Source of the DNA: Streptomyces sp. DH-12
GTDB taxonomy: Bacteria; Actinomycetota; Actinomycetes; Streptomycetales; Streptomycetaceae
Assembly: GCF_002899455.1 (NCBI RefSeq)
Contig: NZ_PPFB01000001.1
Span: 5,617,001-5,681,000 of the forward strand
Reading direction: 5' to 3'
Length of the DNA: 64,000 nt
Shown here: positions 34,763 through 42,822 of the stretch, in pieces
How positions within the stretch are numbered: position 1 is the first letter of the stretch
Layout: each line of letters opens with the position of its first letter
Notes under the pieces: model-generated
What the model saw: the letters and a program-made list of their open reading frames with translations, nothing else
The model's database searches: none
What the model was told of the DNA's origin: nothing
Made by a program: the position numbers and the translations under genes

Positions 34763-35352
34763 CCCGCGTAGGACGCGTGGAACGCACCACCAAGGAAACC
34801 TCCGTGCTCGTCGAGATCGACCTCGACGGCACCGGGAGGACGGAGATCTCCACCGGGGTCGGCTTCTACGACCACATGCTCGACCAGCTCGGCCGGCACG
34901 GTCTGTTCGACCTGACCGTGAAGACCGAGGGCGACCTGCACATCGACTCCCACCACACCATCGAGGACACCGCCCTCGCGCTCGGCGCCGCCTTCAAGCA
35001 GGCGCTCGGGGACAAGGTGGGCATCTACCGCTTCGGCAACTGCACGGTCCCGCTGGACGAGTCGCTCGCCCAGGTCACCGTCGACCTCTCCGGCCGCCCC
35101 TACCTCGTGCACACCGAGCCCGAGAACATGGCGCCGATGATCGGCTCCTACGACGTGACGATGACCCGGCACATCCTGGAGTCCTTCGTCGCCCAGGCGC
35201 AGATCGCGCTGCACGTGCACGTGCCCTACGGGCGCAACGCCCACCACATCGTGGAGTGCCAGTTCAAGGCCCTCGCCCGGGCCCTGCGCTACGCCTGTGA
35301 GCGCGACCCGCGCGCGGCCGGCATCCTGCCCTCCACGAAGGGCGCGCTGTGA
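34759..35352 (+). CDS. hisB: Imidazoleglycerol-phosphate dehydratase
   Basis: A 197-aa Mn-dependent dehydratase that makes imidazole-acetol phosphate. It is monofunctional, with no histidinol phosphatase domain fused. The metal-binding His/Glu clusters are complete: GFYDHMLDQLGRHG, DSHHTIEDTALALG, and GRNAHHIVECQFKALARAL. The ATG overlaps the hisC stop (ATGA), with AAGGAG upstream. Confidence 0.97.
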   Translation: MTRVGRVERTTKETSVLVEIDLDGTGRTEISTGVGFYDHMLDQLGRHGLFDLTVKTEGDLHIDSHHTIEDTALALGAAFKQALGDKVGIYRFGNCTVPLDESLAQVTVDLSGRPYLVHTEPENMAPMIGSYDVTMTRHILESFVAQAQIALHVHVPYGRNAHHIVECQFKALARALRYACERDPRAAGILPSTKGAL

Positions 35353-35507
35353 ACGGACTGTCCACCGTTCTGATCGTCCTCGGCCTCTTCTTCGTCGGCG
35401 GGATCATCTCCTTCGCCAAGCAGAAGATGCCGACGAGCCTGATCGTGCTGCTGTCCGTCGGCGCCGCGCTCTGCATCGTCACGGGCCTGCTGCAACTGGA
35501 GGTGTGA
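35349..35507 (+). CDS. Small two-helix membrane protein inside the his operon, 52 aa
   Basis: A 52-aa product from a GTG that overlaps the hisB stop by 4 bases (GTGA). It starts MNGLSTVLIVLGLFFVGGI, has a short basic loop (SFAKQKMPTS), then a second hydrophobic helix (LIVLLSVGAALCIVTGLL) and ends QLEV. The basic loop suggests a hairpin with the loop in the cytoplasm. The last codons supply the GGAGG that serves as SD for hisH, 4 bases downstream, so it is tightly woven into the operon. I do not know a function; no resemblance to an enzyme of the pathway is visible. Confidence 0.8.
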   Translation: MNGLSTVLIVLGLFFVGGIISFAKQKMPTSLIVLLSVGAALCIVTGLLQLEV

Positions 35508-35511
35508 GCCC

Positions 35512-36153
35512 TTGAGCGCCACCAAGAAGGTCGTGGTCTTCGACTACGGCTTCGGCAACGTCCGCTCCGCCGAGCGCGCCCTCGCGCGCGCCGGGGCCGA
35601 CGTCGAGATCACCCGCGACTTCGACACGGCGATGAACGCCGACGGACTGCTCGTGCCCGGCGTCGGCGCCTTCGCCGCCTGCATGACGGGCCTCAAGGAG
35701 GCCCGCGGCGACTGGATCGTCGACCGCCGCCTGGCCGGCGGCCGCCCGGTCATGGGCATCTGCGTCGGCATGCAGATCCTCTTCGCCCGCGGCATCGAGC
35801 ACGGCGTCGAGGCCGAGGGCCTCGACGAGTGGCCCGGCTCGGTCGAGCCCCTCCAGGCCGACGTCGTGCCCCACATGGGCTGGAACACCGTGGACGCCCC
35901 GGAGGGCTCCCGGCTCTTCGCCGGTCTGGACGCGGACGCGCGCTTCTACTTCGTGCACTCCTACGCCGTCCACGACTGGACGTTCGAGACCGCGAACCCG
36001 GCCATGGAGGCCCCGCTCGTCACCTGGACCACCCACGGCAAGCCCTTCGTGGCCGCCGTGGAGAACGGCGCCCTGTGGGCCACCCAGTTCCACCCCGAGA
36101 AGTCCGGCGACGCCGGCGCCCAGCTCCTCACCAACTGGATCGGAACCCTGTAG
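35512..36153 (+). CDS. hisH: Imidazole glycerol phosphate synthase, glutaminase subunit
   Basis: A class I glutamine amidotransferase supplying ammonia to HisF. 213 aa. The nucleophile cysteine is in GICVGMQILF, and the His/Glu pair in FHPEKSG. VVFDYGFGNVRSA and VPGVGAFAACM are also conserved. The start appears to be TTG (reading MSATKKVVVFDYG), with GGAGG 9 bases upstream inside the end of the preceding 52-aa gene; no ATG or GTG is suitably placed. It ends 4 bases before priA. Confidence 0.95.
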   Translation: MSATKKVVVFDYGFGNVRSAERALARAGADVEITRDFDTAMNADGLLVPGVGAFAACMTGLKEARGDWIVDRRLAGGRPVMGICVGMQILFARGIEHGVEAEGLDEWPGSVEPLQADVVPHMGWNTVDAPEGSRLFAGLDADARFYFVHSYAVHDWTFETANPAMEAPLVTWTTHGKPFVAAVENGALWATQFHPEKSGDAGAQLLTNWIGTL

Positions 36154-36157
36154 AGAC

Positions 36158-36880
36158 ATGGCCAAGCTCGAACTCCTTCCCGCCGTCGACGTCCGCGACG
36201 GCCAGGCCGTCCGCCTCGTGCACGGCGAGTCCGGCACCGAGACCTCCTACGGCTCGCCGCTGGAGGCCGCGCTCGCCTGGCAGCGCTCCGGCGCCGAGTG
36301 GCTGCACCTGGTCGACCTGGACGCCGCGTTCGGCACCGGCGACAACCGCGAGCTGATCGCGGAGGTGACCCGGGCGATGGACATCAAGGTGGAGCTGTCC
36401 GGTGGCATCCGCGACGACGACACCCTCGCCGCCGCCCTCGCCACCGGCTGCACCCGGGTCAACCTCGGCACGGCCGCCCTGGAGACCCCCGAGTGGGTCG
36501 CCAAGGTCATCGCCGAGCACGGCGACAGGATCGCCGTCGGCCTCGACGTGCGCGGCACCACCCTGCGCGGCCGCGGCTGGACCCGTGACGGCGGCGACCT
36601 CTACGAGACGCTGGACCGCCTGAACAAGGAGGGCTGCGCCCGCTACGTCGTCACCGACATCGCCAAGGACGGCACCCTCCAGGGCCCCAACCTGGAGCTG
36701 CTGAGGAACGTCTGCGCCGCCACCGACCGCCCGGTGGTCGCCTCCGGCGGGGTGTCGTCGCTGGACGACCTGCGGGCGATCGCCGAGCTGGTCCCGCTCG
36801 GCGTCGAGGGCGCCATCGTCGGGAAGGCCCTGTACGCCAAGGCGTTCACCCTGGAAGAGGCCCTGGAGGCCACGTCGTGA
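36158..36880 (+). CDS. priA: Phosphoribosyl isomerase PriA (HisA/TrpF bifunctional)
   Basis: A 240-aa TIM-barrel enzyme that performs both the HisA and the TrpF isomerisations (ProFAR and PRA) in Streptomyces and mycobacteria. Catalytic Asp near residue 11 in PAVDVRDGQAV and Asp near residue 130 in GLDVRGTTLRGRGW. Phosphate loops: SGGIRDD and SGGVSS. No trpF gene is present in the window although trpE, C, B and A are, which fits the bifunctional role. Dual specificity is established for actinobacterial PriA, and inferred here from the sequence and the missing trpF. Confidence 0.95.
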   Translation: MAKLELLPAVDVRDGQAVRLVHGESGTETSYGSPLEAALAWQRSGAEWLHLVDLDAAFGTGDNRELIAEVTRAMDIKVELSGGIRDDDTLAAALATGCTRVNLGTAALETPEWVAKVIAEHGDRIAVGLDVRGTTLRGRGWTRDGGDLYETLDRLNKEGCARYVVTDIAKDGTLQGPNLELLRNVCAATDRPVVASGGVSSLDDLRAIAELVPLGVEGAIVGKALYAKAFTLEEALEATS

Positions 36881-36896
36881 CACGGGACACGGTCCG

Positions 36897-37301
36897 ATGA
36901 CGCAGGAAGCCGTGCGGCGCGTGCAGAGCGGGAACCCCTGGGAGGAGATCCTCGGCTCCGCGCGCGCCGTCGCGGCCGGCGATCTCGTCCTGGTCGCGGG
37001 CACCACCGCGTTCCGGGGCGACGTGCTGCACGGGGAGGGCGACCCGTACGAACAGGCCAAGGCGGCCTTCACTCACGCGCTGGAGGCGCTCGGACAGTTC
37101 GGGCTCGGCGTGGGATCCGTGATCCGCACCCGCCTCCATCTCGCCCACGCGCGGGACGTGGACGAGGCCTGCCGCGCGCACAAGGAGCTGTTCGACGCGG
37201 TCCGCCCGGTCACCACGCTGCTGGTGGTCGAGGGCTTCGTCGACTCGCGCGTACTGGTCTCAGTGGAACTCGAAGCATTCAGAGGAGCCGTGGAGTCATG
37301 A
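36897..37301 (+). CDS. RidA-family enamine/imine deaminase
   Basis: A 134-aa RidA/YjgF homologue. Family pattern: LVLVAGTTAF, GDPYEQAKAAFTHALEALGQFG, VIRTRLHLAHARDVDE and SVELEAF. The usual catalytic Arg of RidA (in IRTR or similar context) is visible. It is inserted between priA and hisF, 16 bases after priA and with its stop overlapping hisF (ATGA). RidA proteins hydrolyse reactive 2-aminoacrylate and similar imines; the link to histidine synthesis is inference. Confidence 0.88.
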   Translation: MTQEAVRRVQSGNPWEEILGSARAVAAGDLVLVAGTTAFRGDVLHGEGDPYEQAKAAFTHALEALGQFGLGVGSVIRTRLHLAHARDVDEACRAHKELFDAVRPVTTLLVVEGFVDSRVLVSVELEAFRGAVES

Positions 37302-38053
37302 CCCTGGCGGTCCGAGTCATCCCCTGCCTGGACGTGGACGGCGGCCGGGTCGTCAAGGGCGTCAACTTCCAGAACCTGCGCGACGCGGGCGACCCCGTCG
37401 AGATGGCCAAGGTGTACGACGCCGAGGGCGCCGACGAGCTGACGTTCCTGGACATCACCGCCTCCTCCGGCAACCGCGGGACCACCTACGACGTGGTCCG
37501 CCGCACCGCCGAGCAGGTGTTCATCCCGCTCACCGTGGGCGGCGGCGTGCGCACCGCCGAGGACGTCGACAAGCTGCTGCGGGCCGGCGCCGACAAGGTC
37601 GGCGTGAACACCGCCGCCATCGCCCGGCCCGACCTCATCCGTGAGATCGCCGAGCGGTTCGGCCGCCAGGTGCTCGTCCTCTCGGTCGACGCCCGGCGCA
37701 CCGAGGGCGGGTCCTTCGAGGTCACCACGCACGGCGGCCGCCGCGGGACCGGCATCGACGCCGTGGAGTGGGCGCACCGCGCCGCCGAGCTGGGCGCGGG
37801 CGAGATCCTGCTCAACTCCATGGACGCCGACGGCACCAAGGACGGCTACGACCTGGAGATGATCGCCGCCGTGCGCAAGCACGTCACGATCCCCGTGATC
37901 GCCTCCGGCGGCGCCGGCCGGCTCGCCGACTTCCCGCCCGCGGTCGCCGCCGGCGCGGACGCGGTGCTGGCCGCCTCGGTGTTCCACTTCGGCGACCTGC
38001 GCATCGGCGAGGTCAAGCAGACCCTCAGGGACGCCGGCCACCCGGTGCGGTGA
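37298..38053 (+). CDS. hisF: Imidazole glycerol phosphate synthase, cyclase subunit
   Basis: A 251-aa TIM barrel that forms IGP and AICAR from PRFAR with ammonia from HisH. Conserved: VIPCLDVDGGRVVKGVNF with the catalytic Asp, LTFLDITASS, VGGGVRTAEDVDKLL, LVLSVDARR, EILLNSMDADGT with the second catalytic Asp, and VIASGGAG. The ATG overlaps the RidA stop. Last gene of this his block; the convergent VOC gene ends 3 bases away with no visible terminator. Confidence 0.97.
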   Translation: MTLAVRVIPCLDVDGGRVVKGVNFQNLRDAGDPVEMAKVYDAEGADELTFLDITASSGNRGTTYDVVRRTAEQVFIPLTVGGGVRTAEDVDKLLRAGADKVGVNTAAIARPDLIREIAERFGRQVLVLSVDARRTEGGSFEVTTHGGRRGTGIDAVEWAHRAAELGAGEILLNSMDADGTKDGYDLEMIAAVRKHVTIPVIASGGAGRLADFPPAVAAGADAVLAASVFHFGDLRIGEVKQTLRDAGHPVR

Positions 38054-38056
38054 GCC

Positions 38057-38455
38057 TCAGCCGAGCGGCTGCGTGAGCTGGATCAGATTGCCGACCGTGT
38101 CGTCCAGCAGCGCGGTCAGCACCGGGCCCTGCCTCTCCGGCTCCCGGACGAAGTGGACGCCCTCCCCGCGCAGCCGCTCGAACTCCGCGCGGAGGTCGTC
38201 CACGGAGAACACGATCGCCGGCAGCCCCGCCTCGCGCACCGCACGGCGGTAGGGCCCCGCGATCGGCCCGTCGCCCGGCTCGAGCAGCAGCTCCAGATCC
38301 GGCTGGGCGCCCGCGCGCGCCCCCACGGTGACGAACGGCGCGCCGCCGCCCGGGTCCACATGGGTGCGGGTCTCGAAGCCGAGCACCCCGGTGTAGAAGG
38401 CGTGCGCCCTGGCCACGTCCTCCACGTACACACTCGTCATGGCGACCTTGATCAC
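38057..38455 (-). CDS. VOC-family (glyoxalase-like) protein
   Basis: A 132-aa single vicinal-oxygen-chelate domain: MTSVYVEDVARAHAFYTGVLGFE at the N-terminus, PDLELLLEP in the middle, VFSVDDLRAEFERLRGEGV and a TVGNLIQLTQP end. The acidic metal-ligand positions look partly conserved. The substrate is unknown; such proteins include glyoxalases, dioxygenases and resistance proteins. A GTG start 5 codons before the internal Met was chosen. The next minus-strand gene lies 23 bases upstream. Confidence 0.85.
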   Translation of the reverse strand: MIKVAMTSVYVEDVARAHAFYTGVLGFETRTHVDPGGGAPFVTVGARAGAQPDLELLLEPGDGPIAGPYRRAVREAGLPAIVFSVDDLRAEFERLRGEGVHFVREPERQGPVLTALLDDTVGNLIQLTQPLG

Positions 38456-38478
38456 GAGCTGCGCCTTTCCGGAGCGGA

Positions 38479-39114
38479 TCAGATGCCGAGCTGCTTGGTG
38501 GCGCGCAGCTCGGCGATCGCGTTCTCGTCGCCGTCCAGCTCGACCTTCGCGGCGCTCTGCCGGCCGTAGCCGAACATCACCAGCTCGGACGGCTCCCCGG
38601 TCACCGTCACCACCGGGGTCCCGCGACGCGCCACCGCCGTCTGCCCGTCCGGCCGGCGCAGCACCAGTCCGGTCGGCACCCCGCGGCCCAGCAGCCGGGC
38701 CGAACGCTCCAGCCGCGACCACAGGGCGTCCTGGAACACCGGGTCCAGCTCGCGCGGCGTCCAGTCCGGCTGCGCCCGGCGGACGTCCTCCGCGTGCACG
38801 TAGAACTCGATCACGTTCGACATCTCGTCGACCTGCTTGAGCGAGAAGGGGGAGAAGCGCGGCGGGCCGGTGCGGATCAGCCGGATCAGCTCGTCGTACG
38901 GCTTCGCCAGGAACTCCGCCGTCACCCGCTCCAGACGGGACGCCAGCTGCTTCACCAGGATGCCGCCCGCCGCGTCCGGACGGCGCTCGCGCACCACCAC
39001 GTGCGCGGCCAGGTCCCGGGTGGTCCAGCCCTCGCAGAGGGTGGGCGCGTCCGGGCCCGCGGTCTCCAGCAGGTCGGCCAGGAGGAGGCGTTCACGCTTG
39101 GCATGGGTCGACAT
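38479..39114 (-). CDS. TIGR03085-type metal-binding protein (MDMPI/DinB-like fold)
   Basis: A 211-aa protein of the mycothiol-dependent maleylpyruvate isomerase-like superfamily. LLLADLLETAGPDAPTLCEGWTTRDLAAHVVVRERRPDAAGG at the N-terminus and IEFYVHAEDVRRAQPDW in the centre contain the three histidines expected to bind metal. Biochemical activity is unknown. It probably shares a transcript with the VOC gene, and its promoter region is shared divergently with hisI. Confidence 0.87.
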   Translation of the reverse strand: MSTHAKRERLLLADLLETAGPDAPTLCEGWTTRDLAAHVVVRERRPDAAGGILVKQLASRLERVTAEFLAKPYDELIRLIRTGPPRFSPFSLKQVDEMSNVIEFYVHAEDVRRAQPDWTPRELDPVFQDALWSRLERSARLLGRGVPTGLVLRRPDGQTAVARRGTPVVTVTGEPSELVMFGYGRQSAAKVELDGDENAIAELRATKQLGI

Positions 39115-39198
39115 GCCAGCCAGCCTACGGCGGGCCGTCGCGTCCGGACAGTGGACGAGGGCGCGGACGCACCGGGCGCGCGCGGCACAATGGTCCCC

Positions 39199-39642
39199 AT
39201 GACCAGCACGCCCGCCCGTCGCCCGGCCACCGCCCCTCAGGGAGGCGCTTCGCGCCACAGCGCTCCGCCCAGCCGCCTCGACCCGGAGATCGCCGCGCGC
39301 CTCAGGCGCACCCCCGACGGCCTCCTGCCCGCGATCGCCCAGCAGTACGACACCGGCGAGGTGCTGATGCTGGGCTGGATGGACGACGAGGCGCTGCACC
39401 GCACCCTCACCACCGGCCGCTGCACCTACTGGTCGCGCAGCCGCCAGGAGTACTGGGTCAAGGGCGACACCTCCGGGCACGTCCAGCGGGTGAAGTCGGT
39501 CGCGCTGGACTGCGACGCGGACACCGTGCTGGTGAAGGTCGACCAGGTGGGCGCCGCCTGCCACACCGGCGACCGCACCTGCTTCGACGCCGACGTGCTG
39601 CTGAAGGACGCCGGTACCGGCGTGCCCGCCGCGGATCAGTAG
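39199..39642 (+). CDS. hisI: Phosphoribosyl-AMP cyclohydrolase
   Basis: A 147-aa enzyme hydrolysing PR-AMP in the third histidine step. Conserved core: AIAQQYDTGEVLMLGWMDDEAL, TYWSRSRQEYWVKGDTSGH, and the metal-ligand CDADTVLVKVDQVG with ACHTGDRTCF. It lacks the HisE domain, as usual in actinobacteria. An extension of about 30 disordered residues precedes the core; an ATG three codons upstream is an alternative start. trpE follows after 11 bases, so the two are probably one transcript. Confidence 0.95.
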   Translation: MTSTPARRPATAPQGGASRHSAPPSRLDPEIAARLRRTPDGLLPAIAQQYDTGEVLMLGWMDDEALHRTLTTGRCTYWSRSRQEYWVKGDTSGHVQRVKSVALDCDADTVLVKVDQVGAACHTGDRTCFDADVLLKDAGTGVPAADQ

Positions 39643-39653
39643 GGTCTGCCGCC

Positions 39654-41147
39654 ATGGACCTCGAGACCTTCCGCAAGCTCGCCGCCGACCGCCGGGTCGT
39701 CCCGGTCACCCGCAAGCTGCTCGCCGACGGCGACACCCCGGTCGCGCTCTACCGCAAGCTCGCCGCCGAGCGCCCCGGCACCTTCCTGCTGGAGTCCGCG
39801 GAGAACGGGAGGTCCTGGTCCCGCTACTCCTTCGTCGGCGTGCGGTCGGCCGCCACCCTCACCGAGCGCGACGGGCAGGCCCACTGGGAGGGCGTCCCGC
39901 CCGTCGGCGTGCCCGTCGACGGCGACCCGCTCGCCGCGCTGCGCGCCACCCTGCAGACCCTGCACACCCCGCGCGACCTCGCCCAGGACCTCGGCCTGCC
40001 GCCCTTCACCGGCGGCATGGTCGGCTACCTCGGCTACGACATCGTGCGCCGCCTGGAGAAGATCGGCCCCGGCGAGCGGGACGACCTGAGGCTCCCCGAG
40101 CTGACCATGCTGCTCACCAGCGACCTCGCCGTCATGGACCACTGGGAGGGCTCCGTCTGGTTGATCGCCAACGCGATCAACCACAACGACCTGGAGACCG
40201 GCGTCGACGAGGCGTACGCGGACGCCGTGGCCCGTCTCGACGCCATGGAGGCCGACCTGGCCCGCCCGGTGGCCCAGCCCCCGGCCGTGCTGCCGCCCTC
40301 CGAACTGCCCGAGTACACCGCGCTGTGGGGCGGCCCCGACTTCCAGCAGGCCGTCGAGGACGTCAAGGAGCGCATCCGCGCGGGCGAGGCCTTCCAGGTC
40401 GTCCCCTCCCAGCGGTTCGAGACGCCCTGCACCGCGAGCGCCCTGGACGTCTACCGGGTGCTGCGGGCCACCAATCCGTCGCCGTACATGTACCTGTTCC
40501 GGTTCGACGGCTTCGACGTGGCCGGGTCGTCGCCCGAGGCGCTGGTGAAGGTCGAGGACGGGCAGGCGATGGTGCACCCCATTGCCGGCACCCGGCACCG
40601 CGGCGCCACCCCGCAGGAGGACCAGGCGCTCGCCGAGGAACTGCTCGCCGACCCCAAGGAGCGCGCCGAGCACCTGATGCTCGTCGACCTCGGCCGCAAC
40701 GACCTCGGACGGGTCTGCGAACCCGGCTCCGTCGAGGTCGTGGACTTCATGTCGATCGAGCGCTACTCGCACGTGATGCACATCGTCTCCACGGTCACCG
40801 GGCGGGTCGCCGCCGGCCGCACCGCCTTCGACGTGCTCACCGCCTGCTTCCCGGCCGGCACCCTCTCCGGCGCCCCCAAGCCCCGCGCCCTGCGGATCAT
40901 CGACGAGCTCGAGCCGTCCCGGCGCGGCCTGTACGGCGGCTGCGTCGGTTACCTCGACTTCGCCGGCGACTCCGACACGGCCATCGCCATCCGCACCGCC
41001 CTGCTGCGCGACGGCACCGCGTACGTGCAGGCCGGCGCGGGGATCGTGGCCGACTCCGACCCGGTCGCCGAGGACACCGAGTGCCGCAACAAGGCGGCCG
41101 CGGTGCTGCGCGCCGTCCACACCGCGAACCGGCTCGGTGACGGCTGA
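39654..41147 (+). CDS. trpE: Anthranilate synthase component I
   Basis: A 497-aa chorismate-binding enzyme making anthranilate with a separate glutaminase (no TrpG in the window). N-terminal region with the LLES feedback motif (FLLESAENGRSWSRYSFVG), and the C-terminal chorismate-utilising domain: PSPYMYLFRF, VHPIAGTRHRG, LGRNDLGRVC, PAGTLSGAPKPRALRIIDELE and GGCVGYLDFAGDSD. Starts 11 bases after hisI. I looked for a Trp-codon leader peptide and attenuator before it and saw none. Confidence 0.97.
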   Translation: MDLETFRKLAADRRVVPVTRKLLADGDTPVALYRKLAAERPGTFLLESAENGRSWSRYSFVGVRSAATLTERDGQAHWEGVPPVGVPVDGDPLAALRATLQTLHTPRDLAQDLGLPPFTGGMVGYLGYDIVRRLEKIGPGERDDLRLPELTMLLTSDLAVMDHWEGSVWLIANAINHNDLETGVDEAYADAVARLDAMEADLARPVAQPPAVLPPSELPEYTALWGGPDFQQAVEDVKERIRAGEAFQVVPSQRFETPCTASALDVYRVLRATNPSPYMYLFRFDGFDVAGSSPEALVKVEDGQAMVHPIAGTRHRGATPQEDQALAEELLADPKERAEHLMLVDLGRNDLGRVCEPGSVEVVDFMSIERYSHVMHIVSTVTGRVAAGRTAFDVLTACFPAGTLSGAPKPRALRIIDELEPSRRGLYGGCVGYLDFAGDSDTAIAIRTALLRDGTAYVQAGAGIVADSDPVAEDTECRNKAAAVLRAVHTANRLGDG

Positions 41148-41198
41148 CACAGCCCCCCGGATGCCGTGACCCCCGGGGTCCGCGCGATAGTGGAGGAC

Positions 41199-41831
41199 GT
41201 GACTGCCGTACCCAGCCCCCGTTCCGAGCCCGCCGGCCCCTCCCGGACCGGCCGCACGAGCCTCGCCGCCGCCCTGCTGAGCGGCGCCCTCGGCGCGGCC
41301 GTGGCCCTGCTCGCCACCCGGCAGCAGTGGTCGGAGGGCACCGCGACGGTGGCCGGCGGCGCGTTCCCGCTGACCGCCAAGGGCAGCGACGTGACCGGCG
41401 TGCCCGCCGCGCTGGCCGTCGTCGGGCTCGCCGCCCTGGTCGCCGTCTTCGCCGTGCGCCGGGCCGGCCGCCTCGCCGTCGCCGCGGTGCTCGCCCTCTC
41501 CGGGGCCGGCACCGTCGCCGCCGCGCTGCTCGGGGCGTCCGACTCCACCGCCCTCGACGAGAAGGCCGCGCAGGCGTCCGGCGACGCGTCCGCGACCGTC
41601 GGCGCCCTCTCCCACACCGCCTGGCCGTACGTGGCCGCCGTCGGCGGGCTGCTGCTGCTGGTCGCCGGACTGCTCGCGCTGCGGTACGGGCGCCTGTGGC
41701 CCGCCATGTCCGGCCGCTACGAACGCAACGGAGCCCCCCGCCCGCGCCGGGCGGCCGCCCCCGCCGACCCGGACCGCCCCGAGGAGCTCTGGAAGGCCCT
41801 CGACCGGGGCGAGGACCCCACCGGCGCCTGA
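41199..41831 (+). CDS. TIGR02234-type membrane protein associated with Trp synthesis genes
   Basis: A roughly 210-aa protein with four hydrophobic helices (approximately 25-42, 65-85, 90-112 and 145-165) and a charged C-terminal tail ending GRYERNGAPRP with DRPEELWKALDRGEDPT. The WxxLDxGxDPT ending is what I recall for this actinobacterial family, which sits beside trp genes. Function unknown. The start is uncertain: GTGs at 41166, 41190 and 41199 are all in frame and none has an ideally spaced SD. Confidence 0.8.
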   Translation: MTAVPSPRSEPAGPSRTGRTSLAAALLSGALGAAVALLATRQQWSEGTATVAGGAFPLTAKGSDVTGVPAALAVVGLAALVAVFAVRRAGRLAVAAVLALSGAGTVAAALLGASDSTALDEKAAQASGDASATVGALSHTAWPYVAAVGGLLLLVAGLLALRYGRLWPAMSGRYERNGAPRPRRAAAPADPDRPEELWKALDRGEDPTGA

Positions 41832-41940
41832 GCCGGCCGACCCGCCCACGGCCGACCCCGGCGCACGGCGGCCCGGCGTGTGCGGGACAATGGGGACGAG
41901 CGTCCAGCTCACCCACGCACACGGCAACGAGGAGCAAGCA

Positions 41941-42192
41941 ATGGCGGGCAGCAGCCACGGTCACACCCCGGCCGCCTGGACCGGTGTCATCATCGCCTTC
42001 ATCGGTTTCTGCGCCGCGGGCGCGTTCATGGTGATGGACCAGCCCGTGGGCTTCTGGGCCGGCATGGGCGTCGTCCTCCTCGGCGGCGTGGTCGGCGCCG
42101 TCATGCGCTCGATGGGGCTGGGCCAGCCGAAGAGCGACCACCCGGTGCACGAGACCACCGGCGACCGCCGGCCGGCCGGCGCCCAGGGCTGA
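41941..42192 (+). CDS. HGxxPAAW-motif small membrane protein
   Basis: An 83-aa protein that starts MAGSSHGHTPAAWTGV, the HGxxPAAW motif that names this actinobacterial family. Two transmembrane helices follow (about 15-34 and 40-60), then a polar tail (GQPKSDHPVHETTGDRRP). GAGGAG stands 6 bases before the ATG and fixes the start. Function unknown. It lies in the trpE-trpC interval as in other Streptomyces. Confidence 0.86.
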   Translation: MAGSSHGHTPAAWTGVIIAFIGFCAAGAFMVMDQPVGFWAGMGVVLLGGVVGAVMRSMGLGQPKSDHPVHETTGDRRPAGAQG

Positions 42193-42212
42193 GCCCCGCG
42201 GACCACTCCGCA

Positions 42213-42250
42213 CGGGGGCGGCATCCGGCCGTGAGCCGGAGCCGCCCCCG
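42213..42250 (+). terminator. Two-part hairpin terminator
   Basis: There is a 10-bp outer stem (CGGGGGCGGC with its complement) and, after one unpaired base, a 5-bp inner stem TCCGG/CCGGA closing a CCGTGAG loop. It begins 20 bases after the preceding stop. Confidence 0.8.
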
Positions 42251-42268
42251 CGGCGCGTCCGGGGGACA

Positions 42269-42703
42269 ATGCCTCCCGTGAACGCCCCGAGCCCCCACGC
42301 GGTCCCCGGCCGGGCGGCCCGGCTGGCCGCCCCCGCCGGCCTGCTCGCCGCCGTGACCGCGGCCTTCGCCTACGTCGCCGCCGTCGACCCCAACGAGCCC
42401 GGCCACTACCCGGTCTGCCCGCTGCTGGGCCTCACCGGCCTGTACTGTCCCGGCTGCGGCGGGCTGCGCAGCGCCCACGCCGTCGCCCACGGCGACCTGC
42501 CGGCCGCCCTCCAGGCCAACGCCCCCGCCGTCCTCGGCTACGCGGCCTTCGCCGTGCTGTGGACCGTCTGGGCGGTCCGCGCGGCGCGCGGCCGGCCCTT
42601 CCGCCTCGACCCGCCGCCCGCGGTGCTGTGGACGGTGGGCGGGCTGCTGCTCGCCTTCACGGTGATCCGGAACACGCCGTTCGGCGGCTGGCTGCACCCG
42701 TGA
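42269..42703 (+). CDS. DUF2752 membrane protein
   Basis: A 144-aa protein with three hydrophobic segments (about 20-40, 88-105, 118-135) and the DUF2752 signature CPLLGLTGLYCPGCGGLRSAHAVAHGD, whose three cysteines suggest metal or redox binding. Function unknown. The first ATG is used; a GTG three codons on is possible. It lies 119 bases before trpC. Confidence 0.86.
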   Translation: MPPVNAPSPHAVPGRAARLAAPAGLLAAVTAAFAYVAAVDPNEPGHYPVCPLLGLTGLYCPGCGGLRSAHAVAHGDLPAALQANAPAVLGYAAFAVLWTVWAVRAARGRPFRLDPPPAVLWTVGGLLLAFTVIRNTPFGGWLHP

Positions 42704-42822
42704 ACGAGTGGTGATCGTCCAGGTGCTGGACGTCGCCTCGACCGGATGCGGGCCATTCGACCTGCTCCGGATACCATCGCAGGGACCAGCCAAGCCCGAC
42801 CGTCAGGAAGGGGGCCGCTCGC

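Noticed and set aside
39620..39660. A trp attenuator or Trp-codon leader peptide before trpE
   Set aside because: Only 11 bases separate hisI and trpE; no leader frame with repeated TGG codons is present. The same search before trpC also found nothing.
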